Below, piece after piece: positions 50,633 through 61,261 of a stretch of 64,000 nt of DNA. How positions within the stretch are numbered: the stretch's first letter is position 1; each line of letters starts with the position of its first letter. Origin of the DNA: Cellulomonas hominis. Its GTDB lineage: Bacteria > Actinomycetota > Actinomycetes > Actinomycetales > Cellulomonadaceae. The stretch is from contig NZ_JACHDN010000001.1 of the NCBI RefSeq assembly GCF_014201095.1, positions 1,922,001 through 1,986,000 on the forward strand, written 5' to 3'. A model generated the notes under the pieces. It was not told where the DNA came from. It saw nothing but the letters and a program-made list of their open reading frames with translations, and made no database searches. Both the position numbers and the translations under genes were made by a program.

Positions 50633-50731
50633 GGGCCGACCGTACCGCCCCGTGACCCGGCGGCGTTCGTGCGCCGCGACCGCGTCGGGGACACTGGGGG
50701 CAGCATCCGCCGTCATCACGAGGAGTCCACC

Positions 50732-51679
50732 GTGCCCCAGGGAACCGTCCGCTGGTTCGACGCCGAGCGGGGGTTCGGCTTCCTCGCCCTCGGCGACGAC
50801 GCCGAGGACCTGTTCGTCCACGCGTCCGAGATCGTCGGCCAGGACGGGACGAGGTCGCTCCGCGAGGGGCAGGCCGTCGAGTTCGAGGTCGGCGAGGGCG
50901 ACCGCGGCCCGCAGGCCCGCCGCGTCCGGGTCACGGGCGACGTCGCCGCGGACGCCGCGCTCGGCGTGCTCGGCACCGTCAACTGGTACGAGCCGGCCAA
51001 GGGGTACGGGTTCCTCACCCCCGACAGCGGCGACGGCGAGATCTTCGTGCACAGCTCGGCCGTCGTGGGCGGCGGCGTGCTGACCGACGGGCAGCGCGTC
51101 GCGTTCCTGGTCGTCGAGGGCGAGAAGGGTCCGCAGGCCGACCACGTCCTGCCGCTGGCAGCCGACGCCGGCGCGCCCCGCGGGATCGCGCGGAACGACG
51201 GGGCCGACGGCACCGTGACCTGGTACGACGCGGCCAAGGGCTTCGGCTTCGTCACCCCCGACTCCGGGGACCAGGACGTCTTCGTGCACGCCCGGGCCCT
51301 GCACGGGGACCTGACCGAGCTGGCCGAGGGCGACCGCGTGACCTACCGCCTCTCCGAGGGCGAGAAGGGCCTGCAGGCCCAGGGCGTGCGGCTGGTCGGC
51401 GGCCCGGCGCACCGCGGCGGGCGCGGCGGGCCGGACCGCCGCGGCCCCGGTGGTGCGTCGGCGTCCCGCGCCCCCGTGCGCGGCGGGCAGGGTGTGGTCG
51501 CGCGCTTCGGCGCGGACCGCGGCTTCGGCTTCATCACCCCCGACGACGGCGGCCCGGACCTGTTCGTGCACGTGTCGGTCGTGCGCGACGGCGAGGCGCT
51601 GTACGAGGGCGACCGGGTGCGGTACCAGGTGCGCCAGAGCGACCGCGGGCCGCAGGCCGACCGGGTCGACCTGGTCTGA
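50732..51679 (+). CDS. Protein with four cold-shock domains
   Basis: 315 residues from GTG 50732 (GAGGAG seven bases before). Four cold-shock (CSD) repeats: about residues 1-67, 79-140, 159-222 and 253-315. Each has the two RNA-binding strands: RGFGFLAL with [13 protein letters not shown] with [13 protein letters not shown] with DVFVH, and RGFGFITP with DLFVH. A Gly/Arg-rich linker ([14 protein letters not shown]) separates the last two. Single-CSD proteins bind single-stranded RNA/DNA and melt structure; four in one chain would bind longer sites. Bacterial proteins with this many are unusual. Confidence 0.93.
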   Translation: MPQGTVRWFDAERGFGFLALGDDAEDLFVHASEIVGQDGTRSLREGQAVEFEVGEGDRGPQARRVRVTGDVAADAALGVLGTVNWYEPAKGYGFLTPDSGDGEIFVHSSAVVGGGVLTDGQRVAFLVVEGEKGPQADHVLPLAADAGAPRGIARNDGADGTVTWYDAAKGFGFVTPDSGDQDVFVHARALHGDLTELAEGDRVTYRLSEGEKGLQAQGVRLVGGPAHRGGRGGPDRRGPGGASASRAPVRGGQGVVARFGADRGFGFITPDDGGPDLFVHVSVVRDGEALYEGDRVRYQVRQSDRGPQADRVDLV

Positions 51680-51816
51680 GCCCGGCGTGCGCTGAGGGCT
51701 CCTGCCGCCCCACCTGAGGGTGCGCGCGCCCCCACCCTTCGGCGGACCCTGCCCCCGACCCGGACCGGCCCGGGGTCCGACGCGGCCCTCCCGGCCCGCT
51801 TCCTAGCGTCGACGGC

Positions 51817-52431
51817 ATGACCTCGACGCCCCCGACCAGCGCCCCGTCCCGACCGTCCCGACCGTCCCGGCCGGCCCGGAGGGCTCCCCTCGCCGGCGCC
51901 CCGGTGCGGGCGGGCGTCCTCGCGGTCGTGGTCGCGGCCGTCGTCGTCGCGGTGCTGCTGGCGGCCGCGCATCTGCGGGGTGACGGCGGGGGCACCTCGC
52001 AGAACGGCTGGCCGGAGGTCACGTCCGGGCGGGACTCCCGCCTCGTCGCGATCCCGTGGGTGACGGGCCCGGTGCTGGCCGGCGACGTCGCGGTCGTCCT
52101 GGCCCACGTGGCCGAGCGGTTCGACGCCGAGGTCGAGCCCGTGGACGTCGCGAGCTCCTGGGGCTGGGCGCGCCGGCCGGTCCGGGGCGGCGCGGACCTC
52201 TCGAACCACGCGTCCGGCACGGCGATCGACCTGAACGCCCCGGCGCACCCGCTCGGCGCGACCGGCACGTTCACGGACGAGCAGGTCGCGGCGATCCGGG
52301 CGATCCTCGAGGACGTCGCGCCCGCCGTGCGCTGGGGCGGGGACTACCCCGACCGCCCGGACGAGATGCACTTCGAGATCGTCGCGGGTCCTGCCGCGGT
52401 GGCCGGGGTCGCGGCGCGCCTGGAGCGGTGA
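51817..52431 (+). CDS. M15-family peptidase (D-Ala-D-Ala carboxypeptidase-like)
   Basis: 204 residues from ATG 51817, leaderless-like (TAGCGT, seven bases, ATG). After a basic Pro/Arg-rich tail, residues 30-50 (VLAVVVAAVVVAVLLAAAHL) form one membrane anchor. The outer domain holds the zinc-ligand pattern LSNHASGTAIDLN (H and D) and DEMHFEI (H), as in the VanY/peptidase M15 group. It likely trims peptidoglycan peptides outside the cell. It precedes the dnaK operon in the same direction but is probably separate. Confidence 0.88.
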   Translation: MTSTPPTSAPSRPSRPSRPARRAPLAGAPVRAGVLAVVVAAVVVAVLLAAAHLRGDGGGTSQNGWPEVTSGRDSRLVAIPWVTGPVLAGDVAVVLAHVAERFDAEVEPVDVASSWGWARRPVRGGADLSNHASGTAIDLNAPAHPLGATGTFTDEQVAAIRAILEDVAPAVRWGGDYPDRPDEMHFEIVAGPAAVAGVAARLER

Positions 52432-52470
52432 GCGTCCGCCGGCCCCGGGAATGCCGGGCGCGCGCCCGAG

Positions 52471-52491
52471 GTTGAGCCTGGTGGACTCAAG
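52471..52491. promoter_or_regulatory. HAIR element 1 (HspR site)
   Basis: GTTGAGC, seven bases, ACTCAAG matches the HspR-associated inverted repeat CTTGAGT-N7-ACTCAAG with two changes in the left arm. It lies upstream of the dnaK promoter; HspR represses the operon at normal temperature. Confidence 0.85.
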
Positions 52492-52533
52492 TTCAGCGCC
52501 CCCGAGTTGCCAGCACGGCACCGGCGTCGCAGA

Positions 52534-52554
52534 CTTGAGCGCAGCAGGCTCAAG
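52534..52554. promoter_or_regulatory. HAIR element 2 (HspR site)
   Basis: CTTGAGC, seven bases, GCTCAAG is a perfect HAIR palindrome. It begins inside the likely -10 (CAGACT, 52530-52535), with a -35 candidate TTGCCA at 52507-52512, so binding would block RNA polymerase directly. Confidence 0.9.
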
Positions 52555-52619
52555 GCGCGACGACCGCCCCCGCCCGGGGGCCCGCGCCGGACCACGCAGC
52601 ACGACGAAGGAGCACAGAC

Positions 52620-54475
<1,856 letters not shown>

Positions 54476-54479
<4 letters not shown>

Positions 54480-55108
54480 CGGACGACCCGACCCGCCAGG
54501 GCCGCCCGGACCCGGACGAGGAGGCGCCCCGCGTGACGGACAAGCGCCGCATCGACCCGGAGACCGGCCGGCTGCGCGAGCCGACGCCCGAGGAGGCCGT
54601 GCTGGCCGAGGCCGAGCAGGCCGCGACCGCCGCCGAGGAGACCGTGATGCTCGAGGGCCTCGTCGAGGCCCAGAAGCTGGCGGCCGAGCGCCTGGACGAG
54701 CTCCAGCGCCGCAACGCCGACTACTTCAACCTCGAGCAGCAGTACTCGGCGTACGTGAAGCGGTCGAAGGCCGAGGCGCTGACGGCCCGGGACCTGGGCG
54801 TCGCGTCGGTCGCCGAGGCGCTGATCAGCGTCCTCGACGACATCGAGCTGGCCCGCCAGCACGGCGATCTGGTCGGCCCGTTCGCGTCGATCGCCGAGAA
54901 GCTGGAGGCCACGCTGTCCCGGTTCGGCATCGAGCGGTACGGCGCGGCCGGCGAGGCGTTCGACCCGACCGTGCACGAGGCCCTCATGCACGGCCACGCG
55001 GCCGACGTGACGGAGCCGACGGTGCAGCAGGTGCTGCAGCCCGGCTACCGGATGGGCGAGCGGATCATCCGCGCCGCCCGGGTGGCGGTCGTCGACCCGG
55101 AGGCGTGA
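54476..55108 (+). CDS. grpE: Nucleotide exchange factor GrpE
   Basis: 210 residues from the GTG overlapping the dnaK stop. A long N-terminal coiled-coil (about 30-100) and the C-terminal beta-domain ([37 protein letters not shown]) match GrpE. It helps DnaK release ADP. A 34-base near-perfect hairpin lies between it and dnaJ. Confidence 0.97.
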
Positions 55109-55120
55109 CGGGCACGATGA

Positions 55121-55154
55121 GGACCCGGCCGCGCGGCACCGCGCGGCCGGGTCC
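55121..55154 (+). terminator. 34-base perfect hairpin between grpE and dnaJ
   Basis: GGACCCGGCCGCGCGG (55121-55136) pairs with 55139-55154 over 16 bases with only CA between. It lies 13 bases past the grpE stop and 33 before the dnaJ start, so it could stop part of the transcripts or cut the mRNA, changing the ratio of DnaK/GrpE to DnaJ/HspR. Confidence 0.7.
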
Positions 55155-55187
55155 CGCCCGTGGGACGAGTGAACGAGAGGAGGCGTC

Positions 55188-56198
55188 GTGAGCGGTCAGG
55201 ACTGGCTCGAGAAGGACTTCTACGCCGTGCTCGGCGTCCCCAAGGACGCGGACGCGGCGGCGATCAAGAAGGCGTACCGCAAGCTCGCCCGGACGATGCA
55301 CCCCGACCACAACCCGGGGGACGCGGTCGCCGAGGCGAAGTTCAAGGAGGTCGGCGAGGCGTACGCCGTGCTGTCCGACCCCGAGCAGCGCCAGCAGTAC
55401 GACCAGCTCCGGGCGATGGCCGGCGGCGCGCGGTTCCGCGCGGGCGCGGGCGGCGCCGGGGGCGCGGGCGGCGCGAACGGCGGGTTCGAGGACCTGTTCG
55501 GCGGCGTGTTCGGCGGCGGCGCGGGTGGCACGCGGGTGCGGTTCCCGCAGGGCGCCGGTGCCCCGGGCGGCGGCGCGGGCGGCGGGTTCGAGGACCTGCT
55601 GGGCGGGCTGTTCGGCGGTGGCGGCGGCTTCGGCCAGCCCCGCGGCGGCCGGCGTGGCGCGGACCTCGCCGCGGTCACGACGCTGCCGTTCCGGCAGGCC
55701 GTCGAGGGCTCGACCGTGGCGCTCGGCGTGGAGGGGCGGACCGTCAAGGCCCGCATCCCGGCCGGCGTGAAGGACGGGCAGAAGATCCGGCTGCGCGGCA
55801 AGGGCCGCCCCGGGGAGAACGGCGCGCCGGCGGGCGACCTCGAGGTCACCGTCCGGGTCACGCCGCACCCGGTGTTCACCCTCGACGGCACCAACCTGCG
55901 GGTGACGCTGCCGGTCGCGTTCGACGAGGCGGCGCTCGGCGCGGAGGTGCCGGTGCCGACGCTCGACGGCGGTCAGGTCCGGCTGAAGATCCCGGCCGGC
56001 ACCCCGTCGGGCCGCACGCTGCGGGTCAAGGGCCGGGGCGTCACGACGTCCGCCGGCACCGGCGACCTGCTGGTGACCGTCCAGGTGGTCGTGCCGCAGC
56101 GGCTCAGCGGCGCGGCGAAGGAGGCCGTGCAGGCGTTCGGCATCGCGACGTCCGGCGAGGACCCGCGGGCCGACCTGCTCGCACGCGCCAAGGAGTGA
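55188..56198 (+). CDS. dnaJ: J-domain co-chaperone (type II, no zinc fingers)
   Basis: 336 residues from GTG 55188 (AGGAGG five bases before). J-domain with the HPD triad in TMHPDHNPGD (residues about 5-70), a Gly/Phe-rich region (GFEDLFGGVFGGGAGG), then the two C-terminal beta-domains. The four CxxCxGxG zinc repeats of classical DnaJ are absent, so it is CbpA-like. It stimulates DnaK ATPase. Gene order places it in the heat-shock operon before hspR. Confidence 0.95.
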   Translation: MSGQDWLEKDFYAVLGVPKDADAAAIKKAYRKLARTMHPDHNPGDAVAEAKFKEVGEAYAVLSDPEQRQQYDQLRAMAGGARFRAGAGGAGGAGGANGGFEDLFGGVFGGGAGGTRVRFPQGAGAPGGGAGGGFEDLLGGLFGGGGGFGQPRGGRRGADLAAVTTLPFRQAVEGSTVALGVEGRTVKARIPAGVKDGQKIRLRGKGRPGENGAPAGDLEVTVRVTPHPVFTLDGTNLRVTLPVAFDEAALGAEVPVPTLDGGQVRLKIPAGTPSGRTLRVKGRGVTTSAGTGDLLVTVQVVVPQRLSGAAKEAVQAFGIATSGEDPRADLLARAKE

Positions 56199-56221
56199 CC
56201 GCCCAGGAGGAGGTGGTGGTG

Positions 56222-56668
56222 ATGGCGTCCCCGGACGCGCAGATCTACGTGATCTCGGTCGCCGCCGAGCTCGCGGGGATGCACCCGCAGACGCTGCGGC
56301 AGTACGACCGCCTCGGGCTGGTGCAGCCGGGGCGGACCCGCGGCCGCGGGCGGCGGTACTCGCTGCGGGACATCGCCACGCTGCGCGAGGTGCAGCGGCT
56401 CTCCCAGGAGGAGGGCGTCAACCTCGCCGGCATCAAGCGGATCCTGGAGCTGGAGTCCGAGGTGGAGCGGCTGCGCCGGCAGGTCGAGCACCTGCGGGCG
56501 TACACCGAGCCCGGGCGCCGCGTGTTCACGGCGCACCCCTCCGGCGACGTGGTCGCGATGGGCCTGGGCCAGCGGCGCCGCCGGACGCCGGCGGACGCCA
56601 CCTACCAGGCCGGGACGACCGCCGGCGCTCCCGGCGCGATCGTGCTGTGGCGGCCGGGCGCGCGCTGA
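56222..56668 (+). CDS. hspR: HspR, MerR-family repressor of the chaperone operon
   Basis: 148 residues from ATG 56222 (AGGAGG ten bases before). MerR-type DNA-binding domain: IYVISVAAELAGMHPQTLRQ, then YDRLGLVQPGRTRGRGRRYS, followed by helical EGVNLAGIKRILELESEVERL. HspR binds HAIR sites, with DnaK as co-repressor in Streptomyces. Its targets here are the two HAIR elements before dnaK, so the operon controls itself. Confidence 0.96.
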   Translation: MASPDAQIYVISVAAELAGMHPQTLRQYDRLGLVQPGRTRGRGRRYSLRDIATLREVQRLSQEEGVNLAGIKRILELESEVERLRRQVEHLRAYTEPGRRVFTAHPSGDVVAMGLGQRRRRTPADATYQAGTTAGAPGAIVLWRPGAR

Positions 56669-56693
56669 CCCCGCGCCGCGGCCGCCGCCGGCG

Positions 56694-57509
56694 TCACGCC
56701 GCCGGAGCCGCCACCTCCTCGTGCACGAGCGCCGCGATCCGCCGCTTGAGCGCGTTGAACTCCGCGGAGGTCACGTCGCGCTCGCCGGTCAGGCCGATCG
56801 GGACGATCTCCTTCACGTGCCCGGGCACGCCGTGCGACGCGCCCCCGGCCATCACGACCACCCGGTCCGCGAGGAAGACCGCCTCCTCGATCGAGTGCGT
56901 CACGAACAGCACGGTCGTGCCGGTGTCGCGGTGGATCCGGGACAGCTCCGCCTGCAGGGACGACCGGGTGAGGGCGTCGAGCGCCCCGAACGGCTCGTCC
57001 ATCAGCAGCAGCGACGGGTCGTTGGCCAGCACCCGGGCGATGGCGACGCGCTGCTGCATGCCGCCGGAGAGCTCCTGCGGGTACTTGTCCGCGAACCGGG
57101 TCAGGCCGACCGCCTCGAGGAACCGGTCGGTGCGCTCGGCGACCAGCGGGCCCTGGAGCCGCGCCTGCCGCGGGCCGTACGCGATGTTCTCCCGGACGGA
57201 CAGCCACGGGAACAGCCCGTAGTCCTGGAACACGACGCCGCGCTCGGGGTCGGGCCCGGTGACCGGGGACCCCGCGACGGTGACCGTGCCGGAGGTCGCG
57301 CCCTCGAAGCCGGCGAGGATCCGCAGCAGGGTGCTCTTGCCGCAGCCGGAGGCGCCCACGACGCAGACGAACTCCCCGGCGGGGACGTCGAGGTCGACGT
57401 CGGCCATCGCCACGACGCTGCCGCCGGAGCGGGTCGGGTACTGCTTGCCGAGGCCGGCGACGCGCACGTCGGCGGGCTGGCGGGGGCGGACGGAGCCGAT
57501 GCGGGGCAT
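56694..57509 (-). CDS. ABC importer ATPase (SsuB/TauB-like)
   Basis: 271 residues. Walker A GASGCGKST, Q-loop FQDYGLFPWLSVRENIAYG, signature LSGGMQQR, Walker B LLLMDEPFGALDA and H-loop VTHS are intact, with the nitrate/sulfonate/taurine-family DYGLFPW region. The C-terminal 40 residues are family-typical. It is the last gene of an operon with permease, binding protein, allophanate hydrolase and GntR regulator, so its cargo may be a nitrogen compound. Confidence 0.93.
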   Translation of the reverse strand: MPRIGSVRPRQPADVRVAGLGKQYPTRSGGSVVAMADVDLDVPAGEFVCVVGASGCGKSTLLRILAGFEGATSGTVTVAGSPVTGPDPERGVVFQDYGLFPWLSVRENIAYGPRQARLQGPLVAERTDRFLEAVGLTRFADKYPQELSGGMQQRVAIARVLANDPSLLLMDEPFGALDALTRSSLQAELSRIHRDTGTTVLFVTHSIEEAVFLADRVVVMAGGASHGVPGHVKEIVPIGLTGERDVTSAEFNALKRRIAALVHEEVAAPAA

Positions 57510-57522
57510 GGTGCTCCCCCTC

Positions 57523-58410
57523 TCAGGTCAGGGTCGGGCGCCCGCGGGTCGCGAGCGTGAGGAGGCCGGTGAGCAGGCGGTCGGCGACGAAGCCGCACAG
57601 GCCGATGACGACCATGCCGGCGACGATGAGGTCGGTCTTCGACTGGTCCCGGGCCTGGGTGATCATGGCGCCGAGGCCGGTGTTGATCCCGACGGTCTCG
57701 CCCACCACGAGGATCACCCAGGACAGGCCGAGCGCGACGCGCAGGCCGCTCGCGATGGACCGCATCGAGGCGGGCAGCACGACCTTGTAGAGCACCTGCG
57801 CCGGCCTCGTGCCGAGCATCGCCGCCGCCTCCAGCAGCCGCACGGGCACCTGCCGGACCCCGGAGATCGTGTTGAGCAGCACCGGGAAGAACGCGGCGAG
57901 GAACACCAGGAAGATCGCCGACGCGTCCCCGTAGCCGATGATCAGCAGGGTCAGCGGGGCCCACGCGGTGACGGGGATCGGCCGGGCGAGGTTCACGGTC
58001 GGCTCGAGCATCCGGAACACCGGGTCGAACCGGCCCATCACCACGCCGAGCGGGACGGCCAGGGCCACCGCGAGGGCGAACCCGGCGAGCACACGCTGCG
58101 TCGACGCCCACAGGTGGGCGAGCAGGGTGCCGCTGAACGCGTCGTCCACGATGCCGCCGGCGGCCAGGTCCACCAGCCGGCGCCCGACCTCCAGCGGCGT
58201 GGGCAGGAAGCCCATCTGGATACCGAACGGCAGCTCCCACGCCTGCTGCACGCCGAGCGTCCACAGGACGAGGACGAGGGCCGGCACGGGCAGGGCGAGC
58301 AGGAGCGGTCCGGGGCGGGGCCGCCGCCGGGCGGGGCGGGCGGCGACGGGGGTCGCGGGTGCCGCGACCCGGGCGGTGGCCGCCGCGGGGGCGGCCTGCG
58401 TGCTGGTCAT
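57523..58410 (-). CDS. ABC importer permease (SsuC/TauC-like)
   Basis: 295 residues from ATG 58410. A Pro/Arg-rich leader is followed by six membrane segments with the family's EAA loop (RLLEAAAMLGTRPAQVLYKV, VLPASMRSIASGLRVALGLS). Such permeases form dimers with TauB/SsuB-like ATPases. Gene order and spacing (13 bases to the ATPase gene, 23 to the binding-protein gene) show one operon. Confidence 0.92.
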   Translation of the reverse strand: MTSTQAAPAAATARVAAPATPVAARPARRRPRPGPLLLALPVPALVLVLWTLGVQQAWELPFGIQMGFLPTPLEVGRRLVDLAAGGIVDDAFSGTLLAHLWASTQRVLAGFALAVALAVPLGVVMGRFDPVFRMLEPTVNLARPIPVTAWAPLTLLIIGYGDASAIFLVFLAAFFPVLLNTISGVRQVPVRLLEAAAMLGTRPAQVLYKVVLPASMRSIASGLRVALGLSWVILVVGETVGINTGLGAMITQARDQSKTDLIVAGMVVIGLCGFVADRLLTGLLTLATRGRPTLT

Positions 58411-58433
58411 GTCGTCTCCCTCGCGGGTGGGGA

Positions 58434-59405
58434 TCAGGCGTCGGTGACGTCGACGAACGTCGTGTCGAGCAGCGTCTCGACGTCCACCTCGCCGTCGATC
58501 TGCTTCAGGGCGGCCATCTGCTCGACCAGCGCGGCCACCTGGGCGGCGTACTCGTCGTCGATCTCCCAGCGCGGCCAGATGTTCTGCACCGCGGTGTCGA
58601 CGACGGCCTGGTCGATGCCGAACTCCGCGACCACGCCGTCCGCCCACGCCTGCGGGTCGGCGGCCATCTGCTCGGTCGCCCGGACGTGCGTGTCCACGAC
58701 CTGCTGCACGAGCTCCGGGTCCTCCTCGATCAGGGCGCCGGTCGTGTAGAGGCCGATGTTCACGCGCCCGACCGGGGTCTCGTACGGGGACGCGACCTCG
58801 ACGGCGCCGGCCTGCAGGGCGGTCGACGGGCCGAGCTCGGCGCTGGCGAACGCGTCGATCCGCCCGGCCGCCAGGGCACCGGCCATGTCGGAGAACGGCA
58901 GGTTCACCAGCTCCAGGTCGGCGTCCGCGTCCATGCCCGCGGCCTCGAGCGTGAGGCGCAGCAGGATCTCCTGGGACGACCCCTGCGGGTAGCCGACCGT
59001 GAGGCCCGCCAGCGACTCCACGCCGTCCAGGCCCTCGCGGCCGATGATGCCGGAGCCGCCGTCGGCCGCCGCGGCGACCACCACGACGTCCTGACCCGCC
59101 GCGGCGCCCGAGACCGCGGACGGCACGCCGGCGACGCCGAAGTCGATGTTGCCGCTGACGACGGCGTTCTTGATGTCGGGGGAGGTGTCGAACTGCACGA
59201 CCTCGAACTCGACGCCCTCCGGCGCGAGGCCCTCGTAGAGGAACGGGGCGTACAGGTGCGGCTGGCCCTTGAGGGTGCCGACCGTCACGACGGTGGGGCC
59301 GTCGCCGTCGGAGGCCGCGGCGCCCGCGGAGTCGGGGCTGCAGGCGGCCAGGCCGGCGACGAGCAGGACGGCGGACGCGGTGACGAGGGGGCGGCTGAGG
59401 CGCAC
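58434..59405 (-). CDS. ABC importer substrate-binding lipoprotein
   Basis: 323 residues from GTG 59405. The signal peptide ends VAGLAAC (lipobox with Cys at about 22). The mature part fits the SsuA/TauA-type fold: VTVGTLKGQPHLYAPFLYEG, then VVQFDTSPDIKNAVVSGNID, GIIGREGLDGVESL and TVGYPQGSSQEILLR. Relatives bind nitrate, sulfonates, taurine or riboflavin; ligand unknown. Context (allophanate hydrolase, GntR) suggests an N-rich compound. Confidence 0.9.
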   Translation of the reverse strand: MRLSRPLVTASAVLLVAGLAACSPDSAGAAASDGDGPTVVTVGTLKGQPHLYAPFLYEGLAPEGVEFEVVQFDTSPDIKNAVVSGNIDFGVAGVPSAVSGAAAGQDVVVVAAAADGGSGIIGREGLDGVESLAGLTVGYPQGSSQEILLRLTLEAAGMDADADLELVNLPFSDMAGALAAGRIDAFASAELGPSTALQAGAVEVASPYETPVGRVNIGLYTTGALIEEDPELVQQVVDTHVRATEQMAADPQAWADGVVAEFGIDQAVVDTAVQNIWPRWEIDDEYAAQVAALVEQMAALKQIDGEVDVETLLDTTFVDVTDA

Positions 59406-59455
59406 GGGGGTCTCTTCTCTGTGGCGGAGGGGGTGGGACGACAGGAGGAGCGGGA

Positions 59456-61261
59456 TCAGGCGAGGCCGGCGGCGAGCGCGGCCCGCCACCCGCCGAGGGC
59501 GGTCACGTCGGGGGCGGCGCCGGCGGCGGCCGCGCCGGGCTGGCCGAGGAAGCCGACGACCTCCCGGCCGTCGTCGAGCCGCAGCCGGCCCAGGCCGAGC
59601 GGCGCGCCGACGGTCAGGAGCAGCCGGCCGAGGGCGTCGGGCGTGAGCAGCCACTCCTCGCCGTCCAGGGCGCCGCCGGTGCCGGGCGGCACGGCGTGGA
59701 CGAGGGGCCGGGCGGGGGCGCCGGGGGTCCCGGGCGCGCCGGCGGCGCCGGGCAGCGCGAGCATCCGGTAGTCCGGCGCGGTGCGGACCGGGCCGACCCA
59801 GCGGGCGCCGAGGGCCAGGAGGTCGGGGTGCAGCGGCTGGCCGCGCAGGTGGGCGCCGAGCACGACGACCGGGACGCCGCCGGGGGCGTACGGCGCGGCC
59901 GGCGGGGCGTCCGCGGCGGGCAGCGGGCGCCAGGTCGCGTCGTCGCCGCGGCCGTCGAGCTCGAGCAGGGCCGCGAGGTCGAGCGCCACCTGGTCGTCGA
60001 ACGCCCGGGTCAGCACGGTGACCCCGGCCTCGCCGGCGCCGGTCGGCCCGAGCGGCATGGCGACCCCGGCGAGGTCGAACAGGTTGACGAAGTTCGTGAA
60101 CACCCCGAGCCGGGCGGTCGTGCCCAGGGGGTCGGCCGCGACCTCCGTCAGCGTCGGGTGCCCGGGTGCGGTGGGGACCAGCAGGGCGTCGCAGCCCTCG
60201 ATCGCGGCGAGCGCGACGGCGCGGAGCCGGGCGACCTCGTCGCGGGCGTGCAGGTACTCGGCGGCGGTGACCCGCCCGGCGTCCGCCGCGATCCGGGCCA
60301 CCGACGGGTCGGCGCCCTCGGGGTGCGCCGCGAGGAACGGCCCGTACGCGGCGTACCGCTCGGCGACCAGGCCGCCGTCGTAGAGCAGCCGCGCCGCCGC
60401 GAGGAACGGCGTGAGGTCGACGACCCGCGTGGTGGCGCCGGCCTGCACCAGCCGGGCCACCGCGGCGGCGAACCGGGCGCGGGTCCCGGGGTCGACGACG
60501 TCGAGGTCGGCATCACGCGGCACGGCCACGACCGGCGCGGGCGGGGCGGCCAGCCGGACGCCGGCGGGCCAGGTCCGCGACGCGGGGTCCAGCGCGCTCG
60601 GCGCGGTCATCACGCCGAGCGCGCGGCGAGCGAGGTCCAGGTCACGCGCGAGGACGGTCACGCAGTCGTAGGACGCGCACGCCGGCACGACGCCGTCCTT
60701 CGGGACCAGGCCCAGGGTCGGCTTGATCCCCACGACCCGGTTGAACGCCGCGGGCACCCGGCCCGAGCCGGCCGTGTCGGTGCCGAGCGCGAGGTCGGCG
60801 ATCCCCAGCGCCACGGCGACGGCCGACCCGGAGGACGAGCCGCCGGACACCCGGTCGCGGGCGACCGCGCTGGCCACGGCGCCGTAGGGGCTGCGGCTGC
60901 CGGTCAGCCCGGTGGCGAGCTGGTCGAGGTTCGTCTTGCCGAGCACCACGGCGCCCGCGGCGCGCAGCAGGTCGACGACCGTCGCGGACCGCTCGGCCAC
61001 GGCCTGCCGCGCCGGGTGGGCGGCGGTGGTCGGCAGCCCGGCGACGTCGATGTTGTCCTTCACCGCGAGCACGAGGCCCGCCAGCGGGAGGTCAGCGCCG
61101 GCCGCGACCCGGGCGTCGACCGCGCGGGCCTCGGCCTCGACGTCGGCGCGGGGGCGGACCAGCGTCCAGACGTCGGGGCGGGCGGCGGCGGCCAGCCGGT
61201 CGAACGCGCGGCCGACCCGGTCGAGGGCGGTGCCGCTCCGGGCGGTGGTCGTGGCGGTCAT
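59456..61261 (-). CDS. atzF: Allophanate hydrolase
   Basis: 601 residues. N-terminal amidase-signature domain with the catalytic Lys-Ser-Ser triad: LAGLVLAVKDNIDVAGLPTT (Lys) and SGGSSSGSAVAVA (Ser pair), then AGSGRVPAAFNRVVGIKPTLG. The C-terminal part (from about 445) is the second, small-domain module of AtzF. It breaks allophanate into ammonia and CO2, the last step of urea and cyanuric/biuret use. No urea carboxylase or biuret hydrolase is in the window. Start ATG overlaps the GntR stop. Confidence 0.93.
   Translation of the reverse strand: MTATTTARSGTALDRVGRAFDRLAAAARPDVWTLVRPRADVEAEARAVDARVAAGADLPLAGLVLAVKDNIDVAGLPTTAAHPARQAVAERSATVVDLLRAAGAVVLGKTNLDQLATGLTGSRSPYGAVASAVARDRVSGGSSSGSAVAVALGIADLALGTDTAGSGRVPAAFNRVVGIKPTLGLVPKDGVVPACASYDCVTVLARDLDLARRALGVMTAPSALDPASRTWPAGVRLAAPPAPVVAVPRDADLDVVDPGTRARFAAAVARLVQAGATTRVVDLTPFLAAARLLYDGGLVAERYAAYGPFLAAHPEGADPSVARIAADAGRVTAAEYLHARDEVARLRAVALAAIEGCDALLVPTAPGHPTLTEVAADPLGTTARLGVFTNFVNLFDLAGVAMPLGPTGAGEAGVTVLTRAFDDQVALDLAALLELDGRGDDATWRPLPAADAPPAAPYAPGGVPVVVLGAHLRGQPLHPDLLALGARWVGPVRTAPDYRMLALPGAAGAPGTPGAPARPLVHAVPPGTGGALDGEEWLLTPDALGRLLLTVGAPLGLGRLRLDDGREVVGFLGQPGAAAAGAAPDVTALGGWRAALAAGLA

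Noticed and set aside
50716..50716. ATG 50716 as start of the HNH gene
   Set aside because: In frame and possible, but the leaderless pattern at 50632 is stronger and avoids reading through the promoter region.
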